Below are positions 36,087 through 46,499 of a stretch of 64,000 nucleotides of DNA, piece by piece; position 1 is the first letter of the stretch, and each line of letters opens with the position of its first letter. A model generated the notes under the pieces. The model saw nothing but the letters and a program-made list of their open reading frames with translations. It had not been told where the DNA came from and did no database searches. The DNA comes from Laccaria trichodermophora (Eukaryota > Basidiomycota > Agaricomycetes > Agaricales > Hydnangiaceae), in NCBI GenBank assembly GCA_018417955.1, contig JACTVC010000013.1:248001-312000 (forward strand). The letters run 5' to 3'. Both the position numbers and the translations under genes were made by a program.

Positions 36087-38174
36087 TTAAATCTTACGAG
36101 GTTTTGATGGCCGGACAGCTTGATATTCCCAAATTACTTTATACAACTTCTCTGCCCAGTCTGCTTCCCATTCTGAGGTTTCGTCAAGAATCTTGGTGAT
36201 GCTGGAGGGAGCGGTGATTGCTGAAATTTGCGTGCGCACAAGCAGATCACGCTGAGCTCGTGAGAGGATGTCGTATGGTGCACGGAAGACTGAACAGTGG
36301 TCTTGAGAATGTTCATATTCGACCCAAGCGATGAGCCGGAGATTGAGTTCATGACGTTCCCAAGTTGGACGATATCGATTGGGAGGTTTTGGTTCAAGAG
36401 CAGCAGATGTCGCACCTCGAAATAGATACCCAGGCACATAGCCTTCTAAGTCGAAGCTATGGCCATCACAAGGGCAGCGATTGCAGCAAAATGGTGTTAT
36501 ATAATCGAGCGCTATAAAGAGCAGTCAGTACGCACAAAAAGGAAGGACTGAGAAGAACCTTCAGGTGATTTATCATTGAGATAAGTGGCGAAAAATTGGC
36601 GTAAGCAAGCTTTCAATTGCACAACCTGAATCCCAGAGAGTGGTGCTCTCTCCATACATCGAGATGAGATGTGGAGATCTTTCCGAGGGCGGTCGGGGTC
36701 GAGTACGTCTCCAGTGTACTCATTTTCGTTGATGCTGAGTGCCCAAGCTTCGAAGAAAATGACAAAGAGCGCCCACTCCTTGGATAAACGAGGGGCACGT
36801 CCAGCACGTTGTAGTGCGTCTACCCCTGTTGACGGAAGTCCGGCAGTACAGACTATCTTGACATTTGGAAAATCGATTCCCTACAAAGATCAAATGAAGA
36901 TTGAGTAATATTCTACGCAACGAGGAATGAAATTTACCACTGATTCACCAGAAGTTGTAACCAGAATCCGACACATACCATCTTTCCTAACAAATGAATC
37001 ATGCGCTCGTTTTAGATAATTCTCTGACATTCCACTATGATAATGCTGAACCACTCCTCATCCATGGTAGTCTGGCGGCAGCTTGTCGTCGAGGTGTTGA
37101 GCAACCTTTTTCATGAGACCCTTGTCATCGAAAAAGATGAGGATGTGACACTGCGTGTCGAAATCGAATGGGTGTTGAAGGAAGCATTCATAGTTTCTCG
37201 GATCTTCGATGCTTCCTTGAACTTGGTGGGTCGCGTACATGGTGTTCGGGCGATTTGATGTGAGTTGGATCTTTATGTAGTTCGGTTTGAGCACTTTCCA
37301 CATGACAGGTTTGAGAATGTGAGGGGGGAACGTCGCCGAGAACACCTTCCAGATAACATCACTCGCCAGAAGAGCCTTGAGTTCGTCTAGCATTCCCCAG
37401 GCAGGGCGAAAAGCGTTGAGACCATACAAGGGCAGACCAGCCATGTGAATACAGTGAGCTTCATCAACGTTGACTCGTTTGATCCTGCGTTGAAATCCCT
37501 TGCATCTCCGTATCAGGAACCCTAGTCGCGTGAAGTGTCCAGCTGAAGATTTGAATAGCTGTTCGACAGTGACGATGAGATGCCACGCGGATCCAGCTTT
37601 GCGGACAGTCGTGTCATGGATGTTGGCCTACAGAGTTTGTGAGCATACAGGGCAGCTGAAGCAATGTTGAAGCTCAAGTGCTCATGTTCCACCAATCTAC
37701 ATCGCGAGGGGTGTCTTCATTGATCGTGACAGTTGGTATTTGAAAATGAGAGTTAAAGTCCGACTCCTGGGTGACCTGAAGCCATTTGAGAGGAGAAATG
37801 GTGATCGTGATGGGGTCGGCAGAAGGGTCGTCAAGAAGAAGGCAGAGCGCAATAGGCAAAGTCTTCCCACTGCCAGTTCCAGCAGCAATCAGACAATCCC
37901 TCTGTTGAAAGTCTGAGAGAACAACGCGGAACTGCATTTCTCGAGGAACCATAGTCGACAGAGTACTAGCCCAGCAAATCATCGCAGCCCGATAGCAGAC
38001 AGTCCTATCTTCATTTGAGAGGCTTTCAAAGTATTGAATTGGCAAATGATCTTGAGGAATCACAGCGGTTGCCAAAGTCAAGATATCTTCTGGAGAGCAA
38101 TTGCGAAAGTAGTGAAGCTTCTCGTAGAGCGTCGGCGCATATTCAAAGCCCAGAGAGTGACCAGCATAGTCCAT
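36087..38174 (-). pseudogene. RecQ/DEAH-type helicase, inactivated
   Basis: Superfamily 2 DNA helicase-like ATPase encoded by the element. From ATG 38174: P-loop IAAGTGSGKT near 37875, then after a disrupted intron HLIVTVEQLFKS, motif II VNVDEAHCIH near 37455-37475, motif III FSATFPP, GMSENYLKRAHDSF, motif V ILVTTSGESVGIDF, and motif VI LQRAGRAPR near 36800. A C-terminal region has a cysteine cluster (CCNRCPCDGHSF) and ends at TAA (36087-36089). An in-frame TGA lies at 37058-37060, where CGA would give Arg. The first intron lacks a usable donor: after WWN the sequence is ATGAGC where GTGAGC would restore the frame to NIHDTTV. The gene is convergent with the DUF6589 gene, 9 bp apart. Confidence 0.8.
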
Positions 38175-38223
38175 GATATAGGTTTACATGTCAGGAAAAC
38201 ATGAAAAGTAATTAAGTGCTCTA

Positions 38224-38343
38224 CCAAGATATACCTTCCTTTTTGAGGTTTTTTACTTTTTACGGAACTACGGTGATGTCCAAAGGCCCCACTTTCGATC
38301 ATAGCGCGCGACACGAGCCAGCAATACCTGCTTTACAGGTCCT
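38224..38343 (-). repeat. Right terminal inverted repeat (~120 bp)
   Basis: Reverse complement of 32589-32709. Its inner edge is 50 bp upstream of the helicase start codon, so it likely contains that gene's promoter. Confidence 0.85.
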
Positions 38344-39793
38344 AGAATCGTGAGTTTACGAACCATGATAGGGCCTGTCACAGGTCTAATTGTCATGTTG
38401 TTTGTAGTGTTTCTAGTTTGTAGTTAGTAATTTTGCGCTGGTTGGGAATTGAACTTATGACTTACTGATTATTATCTGAACCGTTTCTTATATTGTCCAT
38501 AGTTACCTCTAGGTTATTGCTCGATTTATAGACAATGCCTTCGGTTGAATTTGTGAGAATGGCCGCTGGTTCCCACCAGTCACAATGCGTCGCCACAGGC
38601 GCCGTCCTCTCTCTATCTCTTGTCTTTCCTCCCTCCTTGTTGAGAGGCTTCACTTCGTCGTCAGGTCCTTCCTCGCCCGATTCCGGTTCTTTTACCCCAC
38701 ATCTGTGCTTCTCCCTCAACCATTCTGCGGATCTGAGCCTAGTCCAGTCGAGCTCAATCTGCGGATGGAGATGGGGCTCACTTCTACCACCAAATGGCCC
38801 AAAACTCGAACGAGGACGCTGGGAGACCAGCAGATCGCTCTGGCGCCACCTCATGCTCCTTGGGGACGACTTCGAATCTGAAAATCATCGTGCAGCACCG
38901 ATGCGATTGACAGGCGACCCAAGACGTCTGGGGATGAGGATTACATCAAACATACAGAGACGCCTTCACCCGCTTCCAACGCAAAACTTGCGAGGATCGC
39001 CAACAAGTGCAGGAGGAGGCCCGCGACGGCAGCAGATGGGTCCATGAAGAAGCACCGTCAACAGCAGGCCAATCTGGCTTCAGGTAACATTGTTATCTGC
39101 GTCTGACGGCAGCGATCTGAACTGACGTCTTAACTCTCCAATTGTCCCTCATCCACTCCATCATCAAGTCCTTCCTTGCCCAATCCCTGTCCTTTCACCC
39201 CCCATCCGTCCTTATCCCTCAATCATTCTGCGGATTGGGACTCAAGCTCAATCTGCAACTGGGGGTGCAGGTGCAGTCTGAGTACACCGCGTACTCGTGG
39301 AAGACCAACGGATCGATCTGGTCCACAGCCGTGGACATGCTCCTCAGGGACAACTTCGATTTGAGCACCACCCCTCCCCCCCATCGAAATTGGTGCACTC
39401 CCTGCAGAATTGAGTTTGGGCACGCGTTGGTTCACTCAAGCCCTTGAGGGAAGCTGATACCCTGACAAGAGCCAGAACCTCAACAACCTCCTTGGGTTCA
39501 ACGAGATAATTCAAATGGCAGGACACGTCGATGGGTTATGAGCCTTCGGATGCTGCGTGTATAGATTTTCTGTTGGACATTTTGTATTGGATACCTGTCC
39601 ACGTACTGTATGTCTTGATTAGCAATGCATCACCTTGTTGGCACTGCACAAATCAGTTGAAAGACTGATTCCAACGAGATACTGATGAAACACAATGCGG
39701 TGGTGCCTCCGTGGGCACGAAAAAGTAGATACCTGCTACATACCAACAATGTCAACTGTTTTCTAAGAGTAGTCAATGAATAATAAGTCTGCC
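38344..39793. other. Non-coding with a diverged direct duplication
   Basis: Segments at about 38650-38830 and 39150-39350 are diverged direct copies: CTTCCTTGCCC, CATTCTGCGGAT, and AGCTCAATCTGC recur in order. Open frames across them (38535-39047, 39142-39447) are Ser/Pro-rich and have no recognised domain. Probably an old repeat unit. Confidence 0.45.
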
Positions 39794-41645
39794 TCAAACC
39801 TGACGTCCGCTCCTGCGAGTTGCTGCAGGCACTGCCGCCACCATATCCATTGCAGGCGCCTGTGCCTTCTTCTTCCCCTTCCTAGCATTAGTGGGTCGTG
39901 CAACCTCTTGAATGATAGGTACAGACGTCGTGGATTGAGGCTGGTGTGACACAGGCACTGCTGCCGCCATCTCCGTTGCAGTTGTCACCGTTGCCAATTC
40001 CGTTGCAGGTGCCTGTGCCTTCTTCTTCCCCTTTCTAGTGTTAGCGGGTTGTGCCACCTCTTGAACGATCGGTTGCGAGGGCACAGACGTCAAGGATTGA
40101 GGCTGATGTGACGAACCTGCGCTGTTGATAGTTGAGTCGGCATGGCACTCTGCGTGAGCACCAGAGTTGCTGGCTTGGGCTGGGGTGCTGGTGGTCGGGG
40201 TGAGGGTGAGCCTGGTGAATGCTTCCTTGAGGTCACTGCTGTCGTTGTTGTTGTTTGGAGCCACTGTGTTATTGTCTAAAGTTTGCGCCTTAAAGATGAT
40301 GTCGTTATAGAACTTGAGTAGTGCCTTGTGGTACAGTGTGCCTGCCTTTGCCTGGATAAACTCGCGATACGAATTGAAGTCTTTTTCGTAGTCGATGCCT
40401 GAGCGAGCACCTTTCCCTGCTGCATCAAATTCCAAGTTGGGGGAAAATGCTGCTCAAACCTACAGTAAGACCAAAGATTGAATAATTGTCGAAGAATTTG
40501 AACTGAAATCGACAATTACCAAAATTGCGATTGTCGCAATGCTGCCTTCTGTGACATATAACATGTTCCACAGTTTGGCGTACGTCTTCGGTTTGGCATA
40601 AGTTTTAGTTCGGGAGATGGAAGCAGCACCTTGCAAGAGGCCCTTCAGTGCCTTGGTTGATGGTGAGCAAATTCCCTCTCGCAATATTTGAACAATGGCT
40701 TACCAATGCTAGCTCTCATGACATAAACAACATGCTCATATCGGTCTGACGGTCGGGGAATAGAATTGGCACATACTTTGTATACTTCTTGCATGCAAGG
40801 TCTGACACTGGCTTCAACAATGCATCGAATTCTGGGATTTCCGAGTGATTAAAGTTGGCTTTGAGGCGGGATGCAATTTGTGGGATCGAGCCAAAGATAA
40901 CAGGGAGAATTTTCGACCATAAATCGGACATCACGGTGCGTAAAAAGCTCTTGCCTGCTTTCGTGAACTGATTGAGGAATATCAGCGAATTATGATGATA
41001 CTGAAAAGGAAAAGTGCCAACACTCACGATGTGCTCAAACTGGCAATACTCGTGCATGACGGCATGGAGGTTGGAGGGGACAACTTCATACACCTCTGCT
41101 AAAAGACATGCCTGCATTGTGGCATCGGATCGGTAGCATTCGGAATCGGTTGACGCAACATTTGGCCTTGTCGATGCCACGAGGTGGCCTTCCAACTTCA
41201 TTGGGAAGAAGGGGTTATTCATGAGTGCGAATCGACGTCCGAGATGGCTGATCATTTCACGGCGGTCCTCAATGCTTTTGGGAAGGTCGCTTTGTCCACT
41301 GGGTTGCTTCCTGCTACGTTTAGGTTGCTGGGCCTTGAGCACGGTGATGGTCGCAGCCTGCTCTTTGACAAGCTTTGCAAGGCTCCCCAGCTGAAGCTGC
41401 GCAGCCTTCAAAGCCTAAATTTGTGTTAGTGCTCGGTTCTCAAAGTCTAAGTATGAATAACTTACATCCTCGTAGTCCTCATAGGTCGGATCTTCCCCGA
41501 CTGCTGCAACCTCAACGGCAGCAGTTGCTTCATCAACATCATCATCTGAGGTGGTTCCCATGACGTCATTGAGCCCGGCAAACTCTTTGCCCGCATCGCT
41601 GTAAATGGTGTCAAGGCTACTGGGAGGTTGAAAGTGACACGGCAT
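39794..41645 (-). pseudogene. Agaricomycete repeat-associated protein, one nonsense codon
   Basis: Family of unknown function that I recognise as dispersed in Agaricomycete genomes. The ATG at 41645 opens an acidic N-terminus (GTTSDDDVDEAT). A 50-bp-class intron (GTAAGT..TTTAG, near 41410-41462) leads to a coiled-coil-like stretch (LGSLAKLVKEQAATITVLK) and the conserved block SHLGRRFALMNNPFFPMKL, HLVASTRPNVAS, MHEYCQFEHI. After further introns come KKYTKYVPILFPDRQTDM, TYAKLWNMLYVTEGSIA and YEKDFNSYREFI. The C-terminus has two imperfect copies of a Lys-rich segment (TRKGKKKAQAPA / ARKGKKKAQAPA) and ends at TGA 39794-39796. An in-frame TGA at 40716-40718 (CGA would be Arg) precedes the last introns. 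Its start overlaps the truncated end of the neighbouring Plavaka gene. Confidence 0.6.
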
Positions 41646-41689
41646 GATGGGAATTCCACAACAGACTCTGGCCAAAGAAGATATCCACC

Positions 41690-44038
41690 AGGATGTTCAG
41701 AATGGGTGATAATGTTGTGCGTTGCGAAAATAACCATCTGCATTTGGTTAAATTTAAGAATCATTTGGATTCTAGAAGGCAAACAAACTTTGAGAATGTC
41801 TTCATATTTTCTTGCATCTGAAAAGGTGACTGATGTAACATGGTCAAAGTGGTTGAGATTTCTCCAACGGGGAAGGTTTGCAATTCTATGGTTAATATGA
41901 CAATGAGCACTTGAGAAAAAAAACACAAAATAAAAATTTACTGATCATCTGCCTGCTTTGCTGCTTCACGTGTCTCTTTGAGAATTAGTTGGATCTGTGG
42001 GAGAATATGTTTGCCACTGAGTCCTCCAGGATAGCTGTGCATGCGATCCCAGGATAGAGCTGCATGGGGATCTGAATTTTCGATGCTCCAAAATGCATTC
42101 TGGTATTGAAGAGAGAGTGAATTGATATAAAGATACAATTAGAATGTGATTACCTTGACAAACCGTAGCCCAAGATCTTTCATCAATGACTCTGCATCTC
42201 CACGTCTCTGAGAACTCTTTGCTTCATTATAAGCAGCTTCTGAGTCTTGAGCTGTTCGTAATGGATATGCTGTTTCTAAGTCAGACAGCTTCTCCAATGG
42301 AATCAAACAAATAGGGCATGGGCATAATCCATTTGACCCTCAAATCAAAGCCATAATACATCTGAATGAAGACTCAGAATTTTTGATTGAAAGCTTCAGA
42401 TTAAAATGGACTTACTGCTCTTCATAGTCAGCAGAAAGAATAAAAACCATTGGAAATAGATGTCGTTGAACTTCATCCCCACATTCAACCCAGCATCCAA
42501 CTTTCGAATATTCTTGAATTGATTCCAAAAGCATGTGAAATGATTCATGCCAAATAACCCGCTTGAAATCAACATATCCCTTCTTTCCTTTTTCACCTTC
42601 ATCATCTTCAACCTAAAGGGAAAAAAAATTTAATAAATATAATCTTACAGGGAAAGAAGAGGTAGCAAACTATTGGAAGCCAGCCAACAATGCTACCACC
42701 ACCAAGACCCTGACCATTGCTGATTTCACTTGGTAAATTAGCTATTTTTGCAATAACAGGGTAACCCATCTGGCTACCAAATGATGAAAGCTTTGTTTTG
42801 TCTGCATACAAGATGTAGCAGAGGGGTTTTCCACTGGCTGGAAGTGAGGACTAATATTGTTCATTTCAGGTAATATGTAACCAGTGAAGTATAAAACTCA
42901 CTTGTGCTTTCCAAAACTTGTCACCTGTCCATGGTTCATGAAAGAATCGTACATAAGTCTTTCCATCAAACTTGAATAACCACTGAGCATCCCACTCAAA
43001 TGAAGATGCAAGGAGGGGATTTTTAACAAGGTCCATTCCCCAATCCCACAATGAGCAATGATAAAAGGGATAATTATGCTCAACCCCCTTGTAAGAATGG
43101 CTGACCATCTTCTCTTTGAACTAGAGACAAAACGAGGAAGTAAATACATCTCATATATAAACAATAATTTTGGAGTCATACAGGTGTTAATTTACTTGAT
43201 GCGCCTTGCAAAATCTCCTGCATTTCATCATGACTGTTGAGGGTGAATTTTGCAGTGCCAGATGAACATGCCTGAAGCATTGCAATAAGTGTATTGACCG
43301 TATTCTTATTTAAATGAGACTTTAGAGCAATTTCTGCAAACTCAAAATCAACGCATGAACGGAAGGGATGCCATGGCTCATCGGGCAGTTGTGGTCTAGG
43401 AGCCTCAGCTGATGGGAATCCGTATTCATTGAAATGATCAATGCGTGTGGCACGGCCACTGTGTGGATGATACTCAGTCTTGATGTCATGATCAAGGGGT
43501 GCATCACAACGAGCCGAGTCAGGTCTGGCCTGATCAAGCATGTCGGATGCAGGCAGCGGCAGTGCCCACCTATCATCTATATAATCAGGTCTTTCAGAAT
43601 TAGCTGAGAGGTACAGAGTAGAAAATTTACCAGGCAGCAGGCTGACGTTCTGGTGTGATTCCCCATGTGTTTCTTGTCTCAAAAGATCTGATGAAATATC
43701 CCGTTAGCATAGTAGATCCAAAAAACATCTAAATTACACATACTACGATGCATTGGCGCCGTCATGGCCTTTGTGAGCGTGCGCCGACCAAGCGCCAGCA
43801 ATTCCGCTGTGAAATCAAATATTAAAACAGAGTTAGGGAGCGTAGACAATCACACACCTTCTTCTTTGGCTTTTCTGTCCCTCAGCTCCCTCTCAACAAC
43901 TTCTCAATCTACCCTTTCATTTTCCCATCACTTCTGGCAAGCTTTTTTGTGCGATCCGATCCCATAGGGGCTGAACCCATGCCCGCAGAACTCACATATC
44001 ACTTTTTCTGTTGCTTTGGCTTGCTTTTGTGTTGCCAT
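41690..44038 (-). pseudogene. Second Plavaka-type transposase, decayed and truncated
   Basis: A transposase related to, but clearly distinct from, the one at 22-25 kb. The ATG at 44038 opens a zinc finger (CEFCGHGFSPYGIGSHKKAC). Then come HPHSGRATRIDHFNEYG, PWHPFRSCVDFEFAE, EWDAQWLFKFDGKTY, FFHEPWTGDKFWKAQ, a likely catalytic Asp in YILYADKTKLSSFG near 42800, GLGGGSIVGWLPIV, FKRVIWHESF, a second acidic site in FILSADYEE near 42430, GLCPCPICLIPLEKL, and SWDRMHSYPGGL. Coding similarity stops near HNIITHSEHPGGYLL (about 41690), where the 39.8-41.6 kb gene begins, so the C-terminal part of the catalytic domain is missing. In-frame TGA codons at 43928-43930, 43904-43906 and 42340-42342 each fit loss of an Arg CGA. 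Confidence 0.78.
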
Positions 44039-44407
44039 TTGGCCAGATAAGATGACGAGAATGAGATGTTGACGACGGAAATGCTCCACGGACACGCCGT
44101 GAGGTTGGGAAAGAGGAATGGGAGGTAATCAGGTCAAAATCAGGTCGCTATCTCTGAAATCAACATGAAATCAACAATCATGGATACAATGCCCGATACA
44201 ACCATGTTGTAACTGATCTGATCCATCAATTCTCAGTCATAACTGAACTAGGACCCTTTCAACACCTTGACCCGATGGCAATCTATTGCAAGTCAGGTTC
44301 AAACCGGTGTTGAAACTCAGTTAGAACGCAAGCCGGTTGTGACCGGCTAAAGAAATCTCCAACAAAGTCTGACTGTTTGTGATTATATACCATCCACAAG
44401 ATCCATT
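44039..44407. other. Intergenic, nothing recognised
   Basis: About 370 bp rich in AACCGG/GGTTGTGACCGG-type words (near 44300-44352); similar words occur near 32340. No gene. Confidence 0.4.
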
Positions 44408-44414
44408 GGTTGTC
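44408..44414 (+). repeat. 7-bp target-site duplication, left
   Basis: GGTTGTC directly precedes the palindrome terminus CACTTCAGTC. The same GGTTGTC follows the other terminus at 49948-49954. Confidence 0.75.
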
Positions 44415-45359
44415 CACTTCAGTCACCCATTTTAGGGTACCTATGAGGTATATGAATTCTTGGATTTAAGGGTACCTCAATGGTACCCATTCCAGAGTGG
44501 TATGTGAGCACCATACCAATACCATGGTACCATGGAATGGAAAACTCATACCATATCCCACTCATACCAATACCAAGGTACCATACCATACCATGTCATG
44601 TTATACCATACCAGATGGTATGATACCATCATACCAAAGCTGTCACTGGGTGTCTGGGGTCCTTTTCCAAAATAAATAAATAAATTCTGCAGGCTGCAAT
44701 ACTGGTCCATTGGGTACCATTTTTTGTGGGGTGGTTCTCCATGTTTTTCTTGAGATATTGAGCTACAAATTGAGGCTAGATAGTCCAAACCATCTATTGA
44801 AAATGAATTTAAATAGGCTTTATCCCAGCTTTCTCATGCATCCAAAGCCATTTAATGATACATATCTTTCCCAGTCCTTTTGATTTCAACAAATATTCAT
44901 CCAAATCAAACAATACCACATCTATTGGGATGAAGTGGTCATTGAGAAGCAAAGAAAAGTGGAAAGGTTCTTCAGGTTTTTTCTAAGATTTCCAACTCCA
45001 AGTGGAGGCTAGATAGTCAACTCCAACCTTTGGAAATCAGTTCAATTGAGGGTTTTTTCATTTCTAAAAAGCCATTAATATGAATCCTCCCAATAATAGG
45101 TTAAATATATTTTGCCCAGTAGGGCCAATCAGGCAGTCCTACCTACTTACATAGCATGTACATATAGTATGGCCAACAACACCATATAATCTCAATTTTC
45201 TTAAAAACTACATATGATGGAATCAGGTATTGTTGTCCTGAGTGTTTGGTTCTTTGTCATAATATTTGGTCCAATTTATTGAAGCTGAGTGAATCTGTCC
45301 AATCCAAAGTCTTGTTAATTGGAAATGGAATCAAGTCTTGTTGTCCTAAGAGTCTTCAT

Positions 45360-45825
45360 TATCAAAATATCATACCATGGTGTTAATCCCATGTTGCATT
45401 CTCATACCATACCATGCCATACCATACCATGGTATTGCACTCTCATACCATACCATGGTATTGCACCCTCATGCCATACCATGCACCCTCATACCATACC
45501 ATGGTATTGCACCCTCATGCCATACCATGCACCCTCATACCATACCATGGTATGGCACTCCCATACCATACCATGCACCCTCATACCATACCATGCACCC
45601 TCATACCATACCATGGTATGGCACTCCCATACCATACCATGCACCCTCATACCATACCATGCACCCTCATACCATACCATGGTATTGCACTCCCATATCA
45701 TACCATACCATACCATGGTATTTCACTCCCATACCATACCATACCATACCATACCATACCATACCATACACCATACCACACCATACCATGCACCCTCATA
45801 CCATACCATGGTATCAGGAACCATA
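45360..45825 (+). repeat. TACCA microsatellite cluster, left arm
   Basis: Tracts of CATACCATAC and GGTATTGCACCCTCATACC separated by short spacers; a shorter cluster lies at 44497-44640. The mirror copy in the right arm (48640-48965) is about 100 bp shorter. All reading frames across it (Tyr/His/Pro/Thr-rich) are repeat translation. Confidence 0.9.
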
Positions 45826-45944
45826 ATCTATTTTTATTCAAGCAGAGGAAGTCAGAAAACCCTCATTTCGAAGTTTGTTTACATATATTTACCAATAGCT
45901 TTGACCAAAGTGATGCTAAGATTTTGTAGTGTCCGCTTTGATGA

Positions 45945-46465
45945 TTTCCTAATTGGGCCATTTCCTAATTGGGAAAAGCGTTACACTTTTTTCTGCCACA
46001 CCTAATGTCAGGCACAGTGTGCAGTTGGGTTGGGAACTGTTTCCCACGCTCTTTGGGCCACTGGAGTTAGTGGCTAGCTTAGTGTTGTCACTGTTAATGA
46101 CGATGTCCACACTATTTCCCAATTGGGCCATTTCCTAATTGGGAAAAGCATTACACTTTTTTCTGCCATATCTAATGTCAGGCACACTGCGCATTTAGGT
46201 CAGGAACTATTTCCCACGCTCTTTGGGCCACTGGAGTTAGTGGCTAACTTGGTGTTGTCACTGTTCAGGACGATGTCCGCACTATTTCCCAATTGGGCCA
46301 TTTCCTAATTAGGAAAAGCGTTACACTTTTTTCTGCCACACCTAATGTCAGGCACAGTGCACATTTTGCTTGAGAACTGTTTCCCACGCTCTTTGGGCCA
46401 CTGGAGTTAGTGGCTAGCTTAGTGTTGTCATTGTTTATGACGATGTTCGCATATTTCCTAATTGG
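45945..46465 (+). repeat. Three ~170-bp tandem repeats, left arm
   Basis: Three direct copies of a unit running from CCTAATTGGG through TTACACTTTTTTCTGCCA, CACGCTCTTTGGGCCACTGG and AGTGTTGTCA to an ACGATGTCC end. Each unit starts with overlapping CCTAATTGGGCCA / TTCCCAATTGGGCC palindromes. Mirror copies are at 47985-48510. Confidence 0.9.
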
Positions 46466-46499
46466 GAAAGTCATTACATAATATCAGTTTGGTTTGCAC

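Larger units (their letters stand above)
32589..38343. mobile_element. TIR-bounded element with DUF6589 and RecQ-like genes
   Basis: A 5.75-kb unit bounded by ~120-bp inverted repeats (32589-32709 and 38224-38343). Both contain GCAGGTATTGCTGG or a one-base variant, CTCGTGTCGC, CTATGATCGAAAGTGG and GGACATCACCG. Two genes fill it, start just inside the repeats (32779 and 38174) and converge. Each inverted repeat ends only 50-70 bp from a start codon, so it probably holds the promoter. I do not recognise a published element with this gene pair. Target-site duplications were not identified. Confidence 0.78.

Noticed and set aside
3320..43930. TGA read as an amino acid (recoding)
   Set aside because: The DUF6589 and 39.8-41.6 kb genes end in TGA at the expected place, and the interrupted genes also carry a frameshift or truncation; nuclear genes of mushrooms use the standard code. 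Decay explains the pattern better.
45319..46005. 228-codon Tyr/His/Pro frame and its mirror copies at 48454-49043
   Set aside because: Translation of TACCA microsatellite tracts; three frames are open at once and no domain is present.
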